From: VXLM01 sp965242665
GTDB lineage: Bacteria; Chloroflexota; Dehalococcoidia; Lucifugimonadales; VXLM01
Direction: 5' to 3'
Length of the DNA: 64,000 nucleotides
Assembly: GCA_965242665.1 (NCBI GenBank)
Contig: OZ251484.1
Span: 806,001-870,000 of the forward strand
A program made the position numbers and the translations under genes. Below, in pieces: positions 8,291 to 16,792 of this stretch; the stretch's first letter is position 1, and each line of letters opens with the position of its first letter. The notes beneath the pieces are model-generated. The model did no database searches. It had not been told where the DNA came from and saw only the letters and a program-made list of their open reading frames with translations.

Positions 8291-9010
8291 TAAGGCCTAG
8301 TAAGGCCTAGTAAGGCCTAGTAAGGCCTAGTAAGGCCTAGTAAGGCCTAGTAAGGCCTAGTAAGGCCTAGTAAGGCCTAGTAAGGCCTAGTAAGGCCTAG
8401 TAAGGCCTAGTAAGGCCTAGTAAGGCCTAGTAAGGCCTAGTAAGGCCTAGTAAGGCCTAGTAAGGCCTAGTAAGGCCTAGTAAGGCCTAGTAAGGCCTAG
8501 TAAGGCCTAGTAAGGCCTAGTAAGGCCTAGTAAGGCCTAGTAAGGCCTAGTAAGGCCTAGTAAGGCCTAGTAAGGCCTAGTAAGGCCTAGTAAGGCCTAG
8601 TAAGGCCTAGTAAGGCCTAGTAAGGCCTAGTAAGGCCTAGTAAGGCCTAGTAAGGCCTAGTAAGGCCTAGTAAGGCCTAGTAAGGCCTAGTAAGGCCTAG
8701 TAAGGCCTAGTAAGGCCTAGTAAGGCCTAGTAAGGCCTAGTAAGGCCTAGTAAGGCCTAGTAAGGCCTAGTAAGGCCTAGTAAGGCCTAGTAAGGCCTAG
8801 TAAGGCCTAGTAAGGCCTAGTAAGGCCTAGTAAGGCCTAGTAAGGCCTAGTAAGGCCTAGTAAGGCCTAGTAAGGCCTAGTAAGGCCTAGTAAGGCCTAG
8901 TAAGGCCTAGTAAGGCCTAGTAAGGCCTAGTAAGGCCTAGTAAGGCCTAGTAAGGCCTAGTAAGGCCTAGTAAGGCCTAGTAAGGCCTAGTAAGGCCTAG
9001 TAAGGCCTAG
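8291..9010. repeat. Perfect tandem array: 72 copies of the 10-bp unit taaggcctag
   Basis: Counted directly: 72 identical head-to-tail copies, 720 bp, without one substitution. Each unit holds the palindrome AGGCCT and creates a CTAG tetranucleotide. Because 10 is not a multiple of 3, every reading frame on the plus strand meets both TAA and TAG every 30 nt, so the array cannot be translated. It lies between a predicted promoter (8245-8274) and the start codon at 9034, so it would form most of a ~750-nt 5' leader. No spacers are present, so it is not CRISPR. Confidence 0.98.
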
Positions 9011-9033
9011 TACAACGAAAGGCAAGGGGATCC

Positions 9034-9603
9034 ATGTTCACTTCCTGGCGGTCCGTGGTTGCGGTGTGTATTTTCGGAGTGGTCGCGTTGGTTGCGGGTT
9101 CTGCGACGGACGGGGTCGGGGGTGTCTTTTGGGTGTCCTCGGCCGGCGCGCAGGAGAGCAACGTTTGGCCTCCAGTCTTCGGGGACGGAGTTCTTCTGTC
9201 GTCCCCCCGTCCTGACGCCGACGACAGGTTTGGGATTTCGACGGCTGCGAGCGCGGACGGAAGGACGGTCGTCGTTGGTGCGGACAGCGGGCTGACGCCG
9301 AGCAGCGAGGGTGCGGCGTACGTGTTCACGAGGCCCCGTCGCGGATGGGACGCCGCGGCGCCGCCTACGGGCGTCAGAATCCGTGGGACAGACGGAGAAC
9401 CTGGGGACACTTTTGGGAACTCGGTATCGATGAGCGGGGACGGAAGGACTATCGTCGTCGGGGCGGTAAGGGACTCCTACGGCACAGAATACAACGAACG
9501 TACTGTCGGCTCGGCGTATGTGTTCACGAGATCTGGGGGGGGGGGGGGGGGGGTGGACGCAGTCTGCAAAGCTTACTCTGGATCCCCCGCAACGGTCTGC
9601 TGA
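9034..9603 (+). CDS. Surface beta-propeller protein, N-terminal part (out of phase at G19)
   Basis: A 189-residue reading frame. It starts with a signal peptide (MFTSWRSVVAVCIFGVVALV, probable cleavage near SSAGAQ) and has two FG-GAP-like propeller blades of the form FG-x-S-x(4)-DGRTVVVGA...AYVFTRP. The frame enters the G19 tract at a codon boundary (residue 168), leaves it in the wrong frame and stops 16 codons later. With 18 Gs it would join the downstream frame to give a 939-residue protein ending at 11854. AAGGGG lies five bases before the ATG. The product should be exported; the ligand is unknown. Confidence 0.8.
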   Translation: MFTSWRSVVAVCIFGVVALVAGSATDGVGGVFWVSSAGAQESNVWPPVFGDGVLLSSPRPDADDRFGISTAASADGRTVVVGADSGLTPSSEGAAYVFTRPRRGWDAAAPPTGVRIRGTDGEPGDTFGNSVSMSGDGRTIVVGAVRDSYGTEYNERTVGSAYVFTRSGGGGGGVDAVCKAYSGSPATVC

Positions 9604-11854
9604 GTTTGGGTATTCGGTATCGGTGAGCGCGAACGGAAGCACGGTCGTCGTTGGGGCGAGAGGAATCGACGCAGGCTCGTGGCCCAACTTCAATAACGGT
9701 GCTGCGTATGTGTTCACGAAGCCGGGTACGGGATGGGCGGATGCGGATACGAGCGCGGGCGTCACGCTGACGCCACCTGGCTCGTCTGGCTACGATCACT
9801 TTGGTCGCAGGGTGTCGGTGAGCGCGAACGGGGACACTATCGTCGTGGGAACGGATCCTAGCATCAGCGCCAGGGGGGTGTATGTGTTCACGAGGCCGTC
9901 GGGGGGATGGGGCAGCGGAACGGCCGCGTCCGCAAAGCTTACTTCGGCGGACAGTCCGAACGACCGGAGGTTTGGTTATGCGGTGGCGGCGAGCGGGGAC
10001 GGAAGGACGGTCGTGGTGGGGGCGGAGCAGGCCAACGCGGATCGGAGCGGAGCGGCGTATGTGTTCACGAAACCGGCCATAGGATGGGTGACGACATCGT
10101 CGGCGACGTCGACGGCCGCCAAGCTGACTGCGTCCGACGGGGAGCCGAACAATGCTTTCGGGTCGTCGGTGTCGGCGAACGCCGATGGGAGCAGGATTGC
10201 AATTGGAGAGTCGGGCAGGGACAGCGGCGGGAGCGACTCGGGTGCGGTGCATCTGTTCTCGAGACCGCAGGGAGGGTGGACTACGGCGACCACGTCGGAA
10301 ACCCCGTCCGTACAGCTTCCTGGGGAGCAGGCGCAGGGCGCGCGGGGGCTCACGGTATCGATGGGCAGAAATCTGGTCGTAACGGGAGGGTTCAGCACTG
10401 CAGGGAGGGCCGGCGCGTGGGTCTACGCTCCACCGCCGACGCCGACACCCACACCGATACCACCGACGCCGATACCACCGCCTCCTCCTCCGTCTGGCGG
10501 CGATGTCTTGCCGACGGCGACACCCACGCCCACACCGACGCCGGAGGAGGTGCGACCGGAGGTCGGCCTCTCGACGAACAGGCTTGCGTTCACTGCGGTG
10601 CAGGGTGGAGATGCGCCTGCGGCGCAGACGTTCACGGTGTGGAACACGGTGCGGGAGACGGACATGCCGTTCACTCTGTCGTCGGCCGCGAACTGGTTGT
10701 CGTTCTCCCCTGATTCGGCGTCGTCGAACAGTCCGCAGTCGAGGGTGACTGTGAGGGTGTCCGTGGACGCTTCTGGGCTGAGTCCAGGGACGCAGAGAGG
10801 CAGTATCGCCATTAGCGCGCCTGGAGCGACGAATACTCCGCGGATGGTGTTCGTCACGCTCATCGTGAACTCGCAGACGTCCGCAAGGGGGGCGGTGACG
10901 ACGAACGCAGAGGCGGAGATCACGACCGGGGATTCGACCGTGCGGCTGGTAGTGCCTTCCGGGGCGGCTCCGTCGAACGTGGATATACAGGTGACCAAGT
11001 TGGACGCATCATCACCCGGCGCGCCGCCGGCCGATGATGAGCGGGTGGTACTCGCGGCGGAAGTGGAGACGTTCGCGTCTGGGAGTACCACGCCGACGCC
11101 GATGACGTATTCGTCTGGGGTGTATCTGCGGTTTGCGCTGCCGGCGTCTGATGCGGCGGCGTGCGCGGCGGGGAATGTGCGGGTGTATTGGGTGAATGAC
11201 GGTGAGTGGACGCTGTTGGATCACCAGTGCGAGACGGACGATGGCGGCACGGTGTGGGCAGTGTCTACGCTGACACACTTCAGTACGTATGTCTTGACGG
11301 TAGAGGATCCCCCGACGCCGACGCCAGCGCCAACGGCTACGCACACGCCGACGGCCATACCGACAGAGACGCCTCGGGCGGCTACCGCTACCCCTGTGCC
11401 GACGGCGACGCCCGTGCCGGCGACCGCTACTCCTGTGCCGACAGCTACATTCGCGCCGACGGCGATACCGACAGCGACGCCTCAACCGGCAACCGCTACT
11501 CCCGTGCCGACGGCGACATCCGCGCCGACGGCAATGCCAACGGCGACGCCTCGGCCGGCAACCGCTACGCCTGTGCCGACAGCTACATCCGCGCCGACGG
11601 CAATGCCAACGGCGACGTCTCGGCCGGCAACCGCTACGCCCATGCCCGCGGCGACGTTCACGCCTGTGCCTGCGGCTACTGCGGTGACTCAGGCGGTTCC
11701 GGAGCCAACTTCGACGCCGGTGGCTGAGCCGGAGGTTGAAGACGGCGGGTCGAACACGGGTGTGATCATCGCTGTGGTTGTCTTGCTGGTGATTGCGGGG
11801 GCGGTGGCTGCGTGGGTGTACGCGAGGAGGGGCGGGTTCGGAGGCGGGGGGTAG
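9518..11854 (+). CDS. Surface beta-propeller protein, C-terminal part with membrane anchor
   Basis: Continuation of the gene begun at 9034, one frame away; the ATG at 9518 is probably not a real start. It encodes five more propeller blades (FGYSVSVSANGSTVVVGA, FGRRVSVSANGDTIVVG and so on), making seven in all. Next come a Pro/Thr linker, a BACON-like Ig-type domain (RLAFTAVQGGDAPAAQTFTV ... VTVRVSVDASGLSPGTQRG), another beta domain, a long ATPVPTAT-type repeat stalk and a C-terminal helix (GVIIAVVVLLVIAGAVAAWV) followed by ARRGG. This is a secreted, stalked, membrane-anchored surface protein. Function is not known; adhesion or carbohydrate binding is an inference. Confidence 0.8.
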   Translation: MCSRDLGGGGGGWTQSAKLTLDPPQRSAEFGYSVSVSANGSTVVVGARGIDAGSWPNFNNGAAYVFTKPGTGWADADTSAGVTLTPPGSSGYDHFGRRVSVSANGDTIVVGTDPSISARGVYVFTRPSGGWGSGTAASAKLTSADSPNDRRFGYAVAASGDGRTVVVGAEQANADRSGAAYVFTKPAIGWVTTSSATSTAAKLTASDGEPNNAFGSSVSANADGSRIAIGESGRDSGGSDSGAVHLFSRPQGGWTTATTSETPSVQLPGEQAQGARGLTVSMGRNLVVTGGFSTAGRAGAWVYAPPPTPTPTPIPPTPIPPPPPPSGGDVLPTATPTPTPTPEEVRPEVGLSTNRLAFTAVQGGDAPAAQTFTVWNTVRETDMPFTLSSAANWLSFSPDSASSNSPQSRVTVRVSVDASGLSPGTQRGSIAISAPGATNTPRMVFVTLIVNSQTSARGAVTTNAEAEITTGDSTVRLVVPSGAAPSNVDIQVTKLDASSPGAPPADDERVVLAAEVETFASGSTTPTPMTYSSGVYLRFALPASDAAACAAGNVRVYWVNDGEWTLLDHQCETDDGGTVWAVSTLTHFSTYVLTVEDPPTPTPAPTATHTPTAIPTETPRAATATPVPTATPVPATATPVPTATFAPTAIPTATPQPATATPVPTATSAPTAMPTATPRPATATPVPTATSAPTAMPTATSRPATATPMPAATFTPVPAATAVTQAVPEPTSTPVAEPEVEDGGSNTGVIIAVVVLLVIAGAVAAWVYARRGGFGGGG
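9535..9553 (+). repeat. Homopolymer of 19 G inside the propeller gene
   Basis: Nineteen consecutive G (six ending at 9540, ten at 9541-9550, three to 9553). It encodes glycines between the second and third blades and is one base too long (or two too short) to keep frame. Tracts of this kind behave as slipped-strand contingency loci in other bacteria, and are also prone to sequencing error. Confidence 0.95.
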
Positions 11855-11995
11855 GTTCGCGGCGCGCCTAGGGGGAATCTCTGCGCGGACAAAGTAGCAG
11901 TAATGGATGAGGGTAGGTTCGCGCGCGCCTAGGGGGGAATGACGGGGCAGGTTGACCGACCGCACTCCGTCTTCCCCCGCCTATGCCCAGGATGG

Positions 11996-12403
11996 ATTCC
12001 CGCCTACGCGGGAATGACGTGGGAGGGTGCGGGAATGACGTGGGAGGGTGCGGGAATGACGTGGGAGGGTGCGGGAATGACGTGGGAGGGTGCGGGAATG
12101 ACGTGGGAGGGTGCGGGAATGACGTGGGAGGGTGCGGGAATGACGTGGGAGGGTGTGCGGGTATGACGTGAGGGGGAGATTCCCGCCTACGCGGGAATGA
12201 CGTGGGAGGGTGCGGGAATGACGTGAGAGGGTGCGGGAATGACGTAGACAGGTGCGGGAATGACGTAGACGGGTGCGGGAATGACGTGGGAGGGTGCGGG
12301 ATATGACGTGGGGGTGTGCGGGAATGACGTAGACAGGGGCGGGAATGACGTGAGGGGGAGATTCCCGCCTTCGCGGGAATGACGAGACCCGGGAGGAATG
12401 ACG
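11996..12403. repeat. Array of dispersed-repeat palindromes and 21-bp half-units
   Basis: Starts with a full palindrome (attcccgcctacgcgggaat at 11996-12015), followed by seven or more tandem 21-bp units, each made of cgggaatgacg plus tgggaggg(tg). A second palindrome sits at 12179-12198, degenerate units follow, and a third palindrome lies at 12360-12380. No gene is present from 11855 to 12514. Two direct copies of a GGTAGGTTCGCG / GCGCCTAGGGGG segment stand at about 11851-11876 and 11910-11938. Confidence 0.9.
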
Positions 12404-12514
12404 GAGGATGGGTGCGGGTTGCGTTGACCTGGCTTGCGGTGGGGGGTAAGATACGGGGGCGCGGCGTGTGGAGTGGGGGCGCGCTGTGAGCGAGAAGTAT
12501 CCGGGCCGTGGGAC

Positions 12515-14098
12515 ATGGAACACGCGAACCAAGCGAAAGATCTTCTCGTCGTCGGCGGGGCCGACGGCATTGGAATGTGGCTCGTCAAGCGCGTCTTTTG
12601 CAGGAGCGGAGAGATCGGGCGGATTACGCTGGCGGACATCAAGCCGCTGCGTCATTCCGACTCGAGAAAATCGCTCAATCCGGGTGCAGCGCATCTCGAG
12701 GAGTTGGCGCGCGTTCCCAAACCGCTCGATGCGGTTCGTCTCGACGGCGGAAGGTTTGCCGACTGGGCGGCGGTGCGGAGCGCGGCGGAGCCTCCGGACA
12801 GTCCGCTTCCGCTCGAAGAGTACCGGCTGGTCATGTTGGCTGTGCCGGAAGAGCAGGTAGAGTCTGCGGCGTCCAGCATCCTGCCGCGCCTTCGGCAAGG
12901 GGCCGCGGTGTTCGATGTCGTCTCTACGAAGGCTCGTGCGATTGCCGCGATGCTTCGGCACGCGCCTGATGGAGTGGGAGTGCTGGGGATTCACCCTCTG
13001 TTTGGGCCGGCGGTTCCGGATATCATTGGGCAGACGGTCATGATCGTGCCGACCGACCGCACGGATCCGGACACTTGCGAATGGCTTACGGGCTATCTCC
13101 GGTCGCAGGGGGCGATCGTGGAGGAAACCGACGCGGAGTCTCACGATCGGTACATGCTATTGGTACAGACTCTTGCGCACTATGCCTATTTGGTGTTTGG
13201 GAAGACTTTGTCGAGGGCTTCGGATTTGGGGTACACCTTCGAGGAGTCGCTTCGATACAGCACGCCGCCCTACAGTATCTTGGCGGCGTTCACCTCGCGG
13301 ATCATTGGAGGCAACCCGCACTTATACGCTCAGATTCAGGAGCAGGCGGACGCCGACGAGATGCGCTCGATGTTCGTAGAGGCGGCCGACGCCCTCGCCG
13401 TTCAATTCTCGAAAGGTGGGATGGAGATTCTTTCTGCTATCGAGGAGATCGTCCAGCCTTTTCGTGGAAGCGATGTTGCGCGCGCCTACGCGAACTCCAT
13501 TGCGCTCGTCGACGGCGTCCATCAAAGCTACCGCGACTTGTATCGAAGGATGGAGTCGAGGGAGCTTACCATCGTCCAGGTGAGCGACCCGTTCTCGAGC
13601 CATAGCGGCGCGCGTCTGCATGTAGGAGTGGTTACCGACCTGGATGGGCGGAGTGTCGAGATTACGAAGCGTCAAACGGTGGCGGGCGGCAAGTGGTATA
13701 TCGCCTATGACGATGAATCGGAGGCGGCGCTGAAGCGGGCCGGGAAGGCCGTCCGTCGAAACGAGGCGCGCATCGAGCGGAGGAATATCCGGCGTGTCTT
13801 CACGCGGGAGGAGACGCGAGAGTGGCGGGCGGAAAATCTCGATCATCATTGGCGCGATATTGCAGTGCTCGCCGATGACAGCGTGGATATGGAACACGTC
13901 TGCGCTGCGTTGACTCGTCTGAACGATGATGTGCTGTCGGGAGAAGCGAGGGAACTCGACGGCGCTCGCTGGCTGGGGCGCTATGGGATGAGCAACGTGT
14001 TGCTGCGGTTCACTATATTTGGCGACCGCGACGCCGAGGCATGTATCCGGGAGATCAAGGAGTCGCTCCGTCTGTTTGGCATCAGGACGGGCGCGTGA
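12515..14098 (+). CDS. tyrA: Prephenate dehydrogenase with FDX-ACB-like C-terminal domain
   Basis: From the chosen ATG this is a 527-residue protein. Residues 1-~275 form a prephenate dehydrogenase: Rossmann motif LLVVGGADGIGMW, the substrate-site signature LGIHPLFGP, and an all-helical part. Prephenate is oxidised to 4-hydroxyphenylpyruvate for tyrosine synthesis. The remaining ~250 residues are unusual; the last ~85 (from WRDIAVLADDSVDMEHV) resemble the ferredoxin-fold anticodon-binding domain of PheRS beta. Its 3' end overlaps convergent pheA by 17 bp. The frame is open 27 codons upstream, but that leader comes from repeat-derived DNA. Confidence 0.85.
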   Translation: MEHANQAKDLLVVGGADGIGMWLVKRVFCRSGEIGRITLADIKPLRHSDSRKSLNPGAAHLEELARVPKPLDAVRLDGGRFADWAAVRSAAEPPDSPLPLEEYRLVMLAVPEEQVESAASSILPRLRQGAAVFDVVSTKARAIAAMLRHAPDGVGVLGIHPLFGPAVPDIIGQTVMIVPTDRTDPDTCEWLTGYLRSQGAIVEETDAESHDRYMLLVQTLAHYAYLVFGKTLSRASDLGYTFEESLRYSTPPYSILAAFTSRIIGGNPHLYAQIQEQADADEMRSMFVEAADALAVQFSKGGMEILSAIEEIVQPFRGSDVARAYANSIALVDGVHQSYRDLYRRMESRELTIVQVSDPFSSHSGARLHVGVVTDLDGRSVEITKRQTVAGGKWYIAYDDESEAALKRAGKAVRRNEARIERRNIRRVFTREETREWRAENLDHHWRDIAVLADDSVDMEHVCAALTRLNDDVLSGEARELDGARWLGRYGMSNVLLRFTIFGDRDAEACIREIKESLRLFGIRTGA

Positions 14099-14936
14099 TC
14101 CTTCTCGCGGATGAGTCCACGGGGTACGATCCCAACACGCGGAACATCGAGACTCGTCGTTCGACCGCCCCAAGGGCGTCGCGCACTACGGCATTCTCAC
14201 GGTGTCCTATCAGGTCTGCCAAGAAGACGTACCGTCCGAGCTCGTGGCGGGTGGGGCGGGATTCGATCTTTGCCAAGTTGATCGCGCGGCTTGCGAACTC
14301 GCCGAGTACGCCGTGCAGGAGTCCTGGGTCGTCGTGGTCGAAGCCGAAGCAGAGCGACGTCTTGTCTGCGCCGCATGGGGGGAGGCTGTTCATTCCTATT
14401 GCGACGAAGCGAGTCATGTTGTTGGAGTTGTCTTCGATGCCAGATTCCAAGACGACGGCCCCGAAGAGCTCCGCGGCCTTTCGGTTGCCGATGGCGGCTG
14501 CGGAGCCGGGCTCCTTCAATGCTTCTTCTACTGCTCCCGCGGTGCTGACGGTCGGGATGAGTTTCGCATTGGGGAAGGCTCTATCCAAATAGCGGCGGCA
14601 CTGCGCTATGGCGTGTGGGTGGGAGCGTATGCTTTCGATGAGGTGCGGGCGGGAGCCTTTTGCGGCTATCAGGCATTGCTGGACTGGCAGTACTACTTCG
14701 CCGACGATAGACAGCGCGGCGTCGTGGATTAGATAGTCGAGGGTTACGTTCACCGCGCCTTCGATGCTGTTTTCGATGGGCAGAATCGACTCGTCCGTCT
14801 CTCCCGACTCTGCGGCCATGGCTGCGTCCCAAACCGATCGGTAGGCGACGCGCTGCATGTTAGGGCCGTAGCGCAGAGCCGCTTCTTCGCTGAACGTCCC
14901 TTGGGGTCCGAGGTATGCGAGGGTATTCGGCGGCAC
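14082..14936 (-). CDS. pheA: Prephenate dehydratase
   Basis: A 284-residue monofunctional enzyme: AYLGPQGTFSEEAA at the N-terminus, LPIENSIEGAVN, the catalytic region NNMTRFVAIG with its essential Thr-Arg-Phe, and a C-terminal ACT domain with the ESRP motif (KIESRPT) for phenylalanine feedback. It converts prephenate to phenylpyruvate. The start is GTG with GGAG six bases upstream, three bases after the stop of the hydroxyacid dehydrogenase, so the two are coupled. With tyrA on the opposite strand, both branches from prephenate lie side by side. Confidence 0.95.
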   Translation of the reverse strand: MPPNTLAYLGPQGTFSEEAALRYGPNMQRVAYRSVWDAAMAAESGETDESILPIENSIEGAVNVTLDYLIHDAALSIVGEVVLPVQQCLIAAKGSRPHLIESIRSHPHAIAQCRRYLDRAFPNAKLIPTVSTAGAVEEALKEPGSAAAIGNRKAAELFGAVVLESGIEDNSNNMTRFVAIGMNSLPPCGADKTSLCFGFDHDDPGLLHGVLGEFASRAINLAKIESRPTRHELGRYVFLADLIGHRENAVVRDALGAVERRVSMFRVLGSYPVDSSARRITRPS

Positions 14937-14939
14937 TCG

Positions 14940-15968
14940 TTACTCCATCGAGTATTGCTTCCAGCGCATCAGGCTGGAGTTTGGAAGCGTCGATGGGTTC
15001 ACACATGCGCGGGGCCACCGTCCTTGCAGGGCCAATGCGATCTCTCGCCCGACGCGGCGGCGGCGTTCTGGCTCCATGCGCGCGGATGCGGATGCAACAT
15101 GCGGGGAAAGGATGACGTTGCTCATCTTGAGGATTGGATTGTCTGGATGGGGAGGTTCTTCTTCTAGCACATCCAGCCCCGCGGCGGATATCCATTTCTC
15201 ATCCAGGGCGCGAATCATGGCCTTTTCGTCGACGGTATCTCCTCGGCTCGTATTGACGAAGATTGCTTGAGGGCTCATCAAGCGAAACTGTTCTTCGCCC
15301 ATCATATGGCGAGTCTCTCGAGTGGAGGGCGCGTGCATCGATACGATGTCCGAACGCTGGAGCAGCTCGGTAAACCCGACGGGTTCTACGCCAATCTTGG
15401 TCATGGCGAGCTCGCTCAGGTATGGGTCGTGCGCGATGATGCGGAGTCCAAACGGGGCTGCGCGATGGGAGACGGCGCGCGCGATGTTTCCGAAGGAAAT
15501 CAACCCGAGGGTCATACCGAACAGACGGGGAAACGCATACAGTACGCCGCGCCCCTGGCTCCAACGCTCGTCTCTCGCCATTTGGTCCATCAGAGTCAGG
15601 CGCCGGTAGGTGGCCAGGATCAGCGACATGGTGTGGTCTGCGACCTCCTCGATGAAGATGTCGGGGACGTTCGCGACCGGTATTCCGCGTTCGGTTGCCG
15701 CTCCGACGTCGATCTTGTCCACACCCACGCTGGCCGTCGCTATTATCTTGCAGGCTTGGAGGGCCTCGATTCCCCGGCGTGTCAAGCGCGTGCGTTGAAC
15801 GTAGACGGCGTCTGCGTTCCGGGCGGCTTCGATGAACTCGTCCTCGTCGTCCGTCACAACTTCGTGGATCTCGGCGCCGATCGGCGCCAGCGCCTCCATT
15901 TCGAGGTCGTAGTTGCCCAACCGCACTCCGACCGCGCTCGGTGAACGCTGAATGACTACTTTGTACAT
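14940..15968 (-). CDS. D-isomer-specific 2-hydroxyacid dehydrogenase (CtBP/SerA-like)
   Basis: A 342-residue NAD-dependent dehydrogenase. The catalytic residues are present: Arg in VNTSRGDTVDE, Glu in GLDVLEEEPP, His in ILSPHVAS. The nucleotide-binding loop reads GLISFGNIARAV, with Ser and Ala replacing the first and third Gly of GxGxxG, a variant seen in the C-terminal-binding-protein branch. There is no ACT or other regulatory domain, so it is not a full-length SerA. It is the first gene of an operon with pheA; reduction of an aromatic 2-oxoacid is possible but unproven. Confidence 0.85.
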   Translation of the reverse strand: MYKVVIQRSPSAVGVRLGNYDLEMEALAPIGAEIHEVVTDDEDEFIEAARNADAVYVQRTRLTRRGIEALQACKIIATASVGVDKIDVGAATERGIPVANVPDIFIEEVADHTMSLILATYRRLTLMDQMARDERWSQGRGVLYAFPRLFGMTLGLISFGNIARAVSHRAAPFGLRIIAHDPYLSELAMTKIGVEPVGFTELLQRSDIVSMHAPSTRETRHMMGEEQFRLMSPQAIFVNTSRGDTVDEKAMIRALDEKWISAAGLDVLEEEPPHPDNPILKMSNVILSPHVASASARMEPERRRRVGREIALALQGRWPRACVNPSTLPNSSLMRWKQYSME

Positions 15969-16112
15969 AGACGCACTGTTCCTCCGCGTCCGAATATGGT
16001 ATCCGACAGAAGCAAAGAATACGCAACAAAGTCAGAAGTGTCCAGCATGAACCGCGGACAAACGATATAATGACGCGAACGGTTCCTTATTCCAATGTCG
16101 AGGGTGGTCTCA

Positions 16113-16667
16113 ATGGAACTTTCCAAGGATCCGCTGATTGCGGAAGGCGAGATATCCGAGGCGGTTCGCCGTCTGGCGCTGCAGATCGACGCGGACTACC
16201 AGGGCAAGTCTCCTGTATTCGTTGGCGTGCTGAAGAGCGTGTTCGTCTTCCTTGCAGACCTTGTGAGGGAGGTGGATATTCCTATCGGCAGCGTCGAGTT
16301 CATTCGGATGAGGAGCTACGGCGCGTCTACGACGACATCCGGCGCGCCTTCTACGGTGTTGGGCATGGACGCTTCCGCGGTCGAAGGCAGGCATGTCATC
16401 GTCGTCGAGGATATCGTGGACACCGGTTTGACCGCGAATGCAGTCAAGCGTTATGTCCGGCAGTTTCAGCCGGCGTCGGTGGCGGTCTGCGCGCTGCTGG
16501 ACAAGCCGTCGAGGCGGCGGGTGTCTGCTTCTCCGACATACGTCGGGTTCATCATTCCCGACGAGTTCGTCGTGGGATACGGTCTCGACTTCAACGATCA
16601 GTATCGAAATTTGTCCGCAATACACACGCTCAAAGACTCCGAACCCTCTACGGTGGATTCGTATTGA
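16113..16667 (+). CDS. hpt: Phosphoribosyltransferase, hypoxanthine/guanine type
   Basis: A 184-residue PRTase with the PRPP-binding motif VIVVEDIVDTGLTA, the loop LKSVFVFLADL and the C-terminal GYGLDFNDQYRNL region characteristic of hypoxanthine PRTases. It salvages hypoxanthine or guanine to IMP or GMP. The ATG at 16113 has GAGGGTGG just upstream; an ATG six codons earlier (16095) lacks a ribosome site. A TATAAT sequence at 16066-16071 may be the -10 box, though no good -35 is visible. Confidence 0.92.
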   Translation: MELSKDPLIAEGEISEAVRRLALQIDADYQGKSPVFVGVLKSVFVFLADLVREVDIPIGSVEFIRMRSYGASTTTSGAPSTVLGMDASAVEGRHVIVVEDIVDTGLTANAVKRYVRQFQPASVAVCALLDKPSRRRVSASPTYVGFIIPDEFVVGYGLDFNDQYRNLSAIHTLKDSEPSTVDSY

Positions 16668-16792
16668 CCTGTGGCTGTGCTCGGTGATAGGATGAGCCAA
16701 ACAAAAGGGTTGGTGGAGAAGACCCATACCACGCCATATCCGCAATGACGCGCTTGCCTTCCCGTCTCGACTGCGCGTTTTCGACTACTAGG

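Noticed and set aside
8291..9010. CRISPR array
   Set aside because: Units are contiguous, only 10 bp, with no spacers and no cas genes nearby.
9007..9765. Minus-strand frame over the start of the propeller gene
   Set aside because: Pro/Arg-rich antisense of the propeller blades and G tract; no ribosome site.
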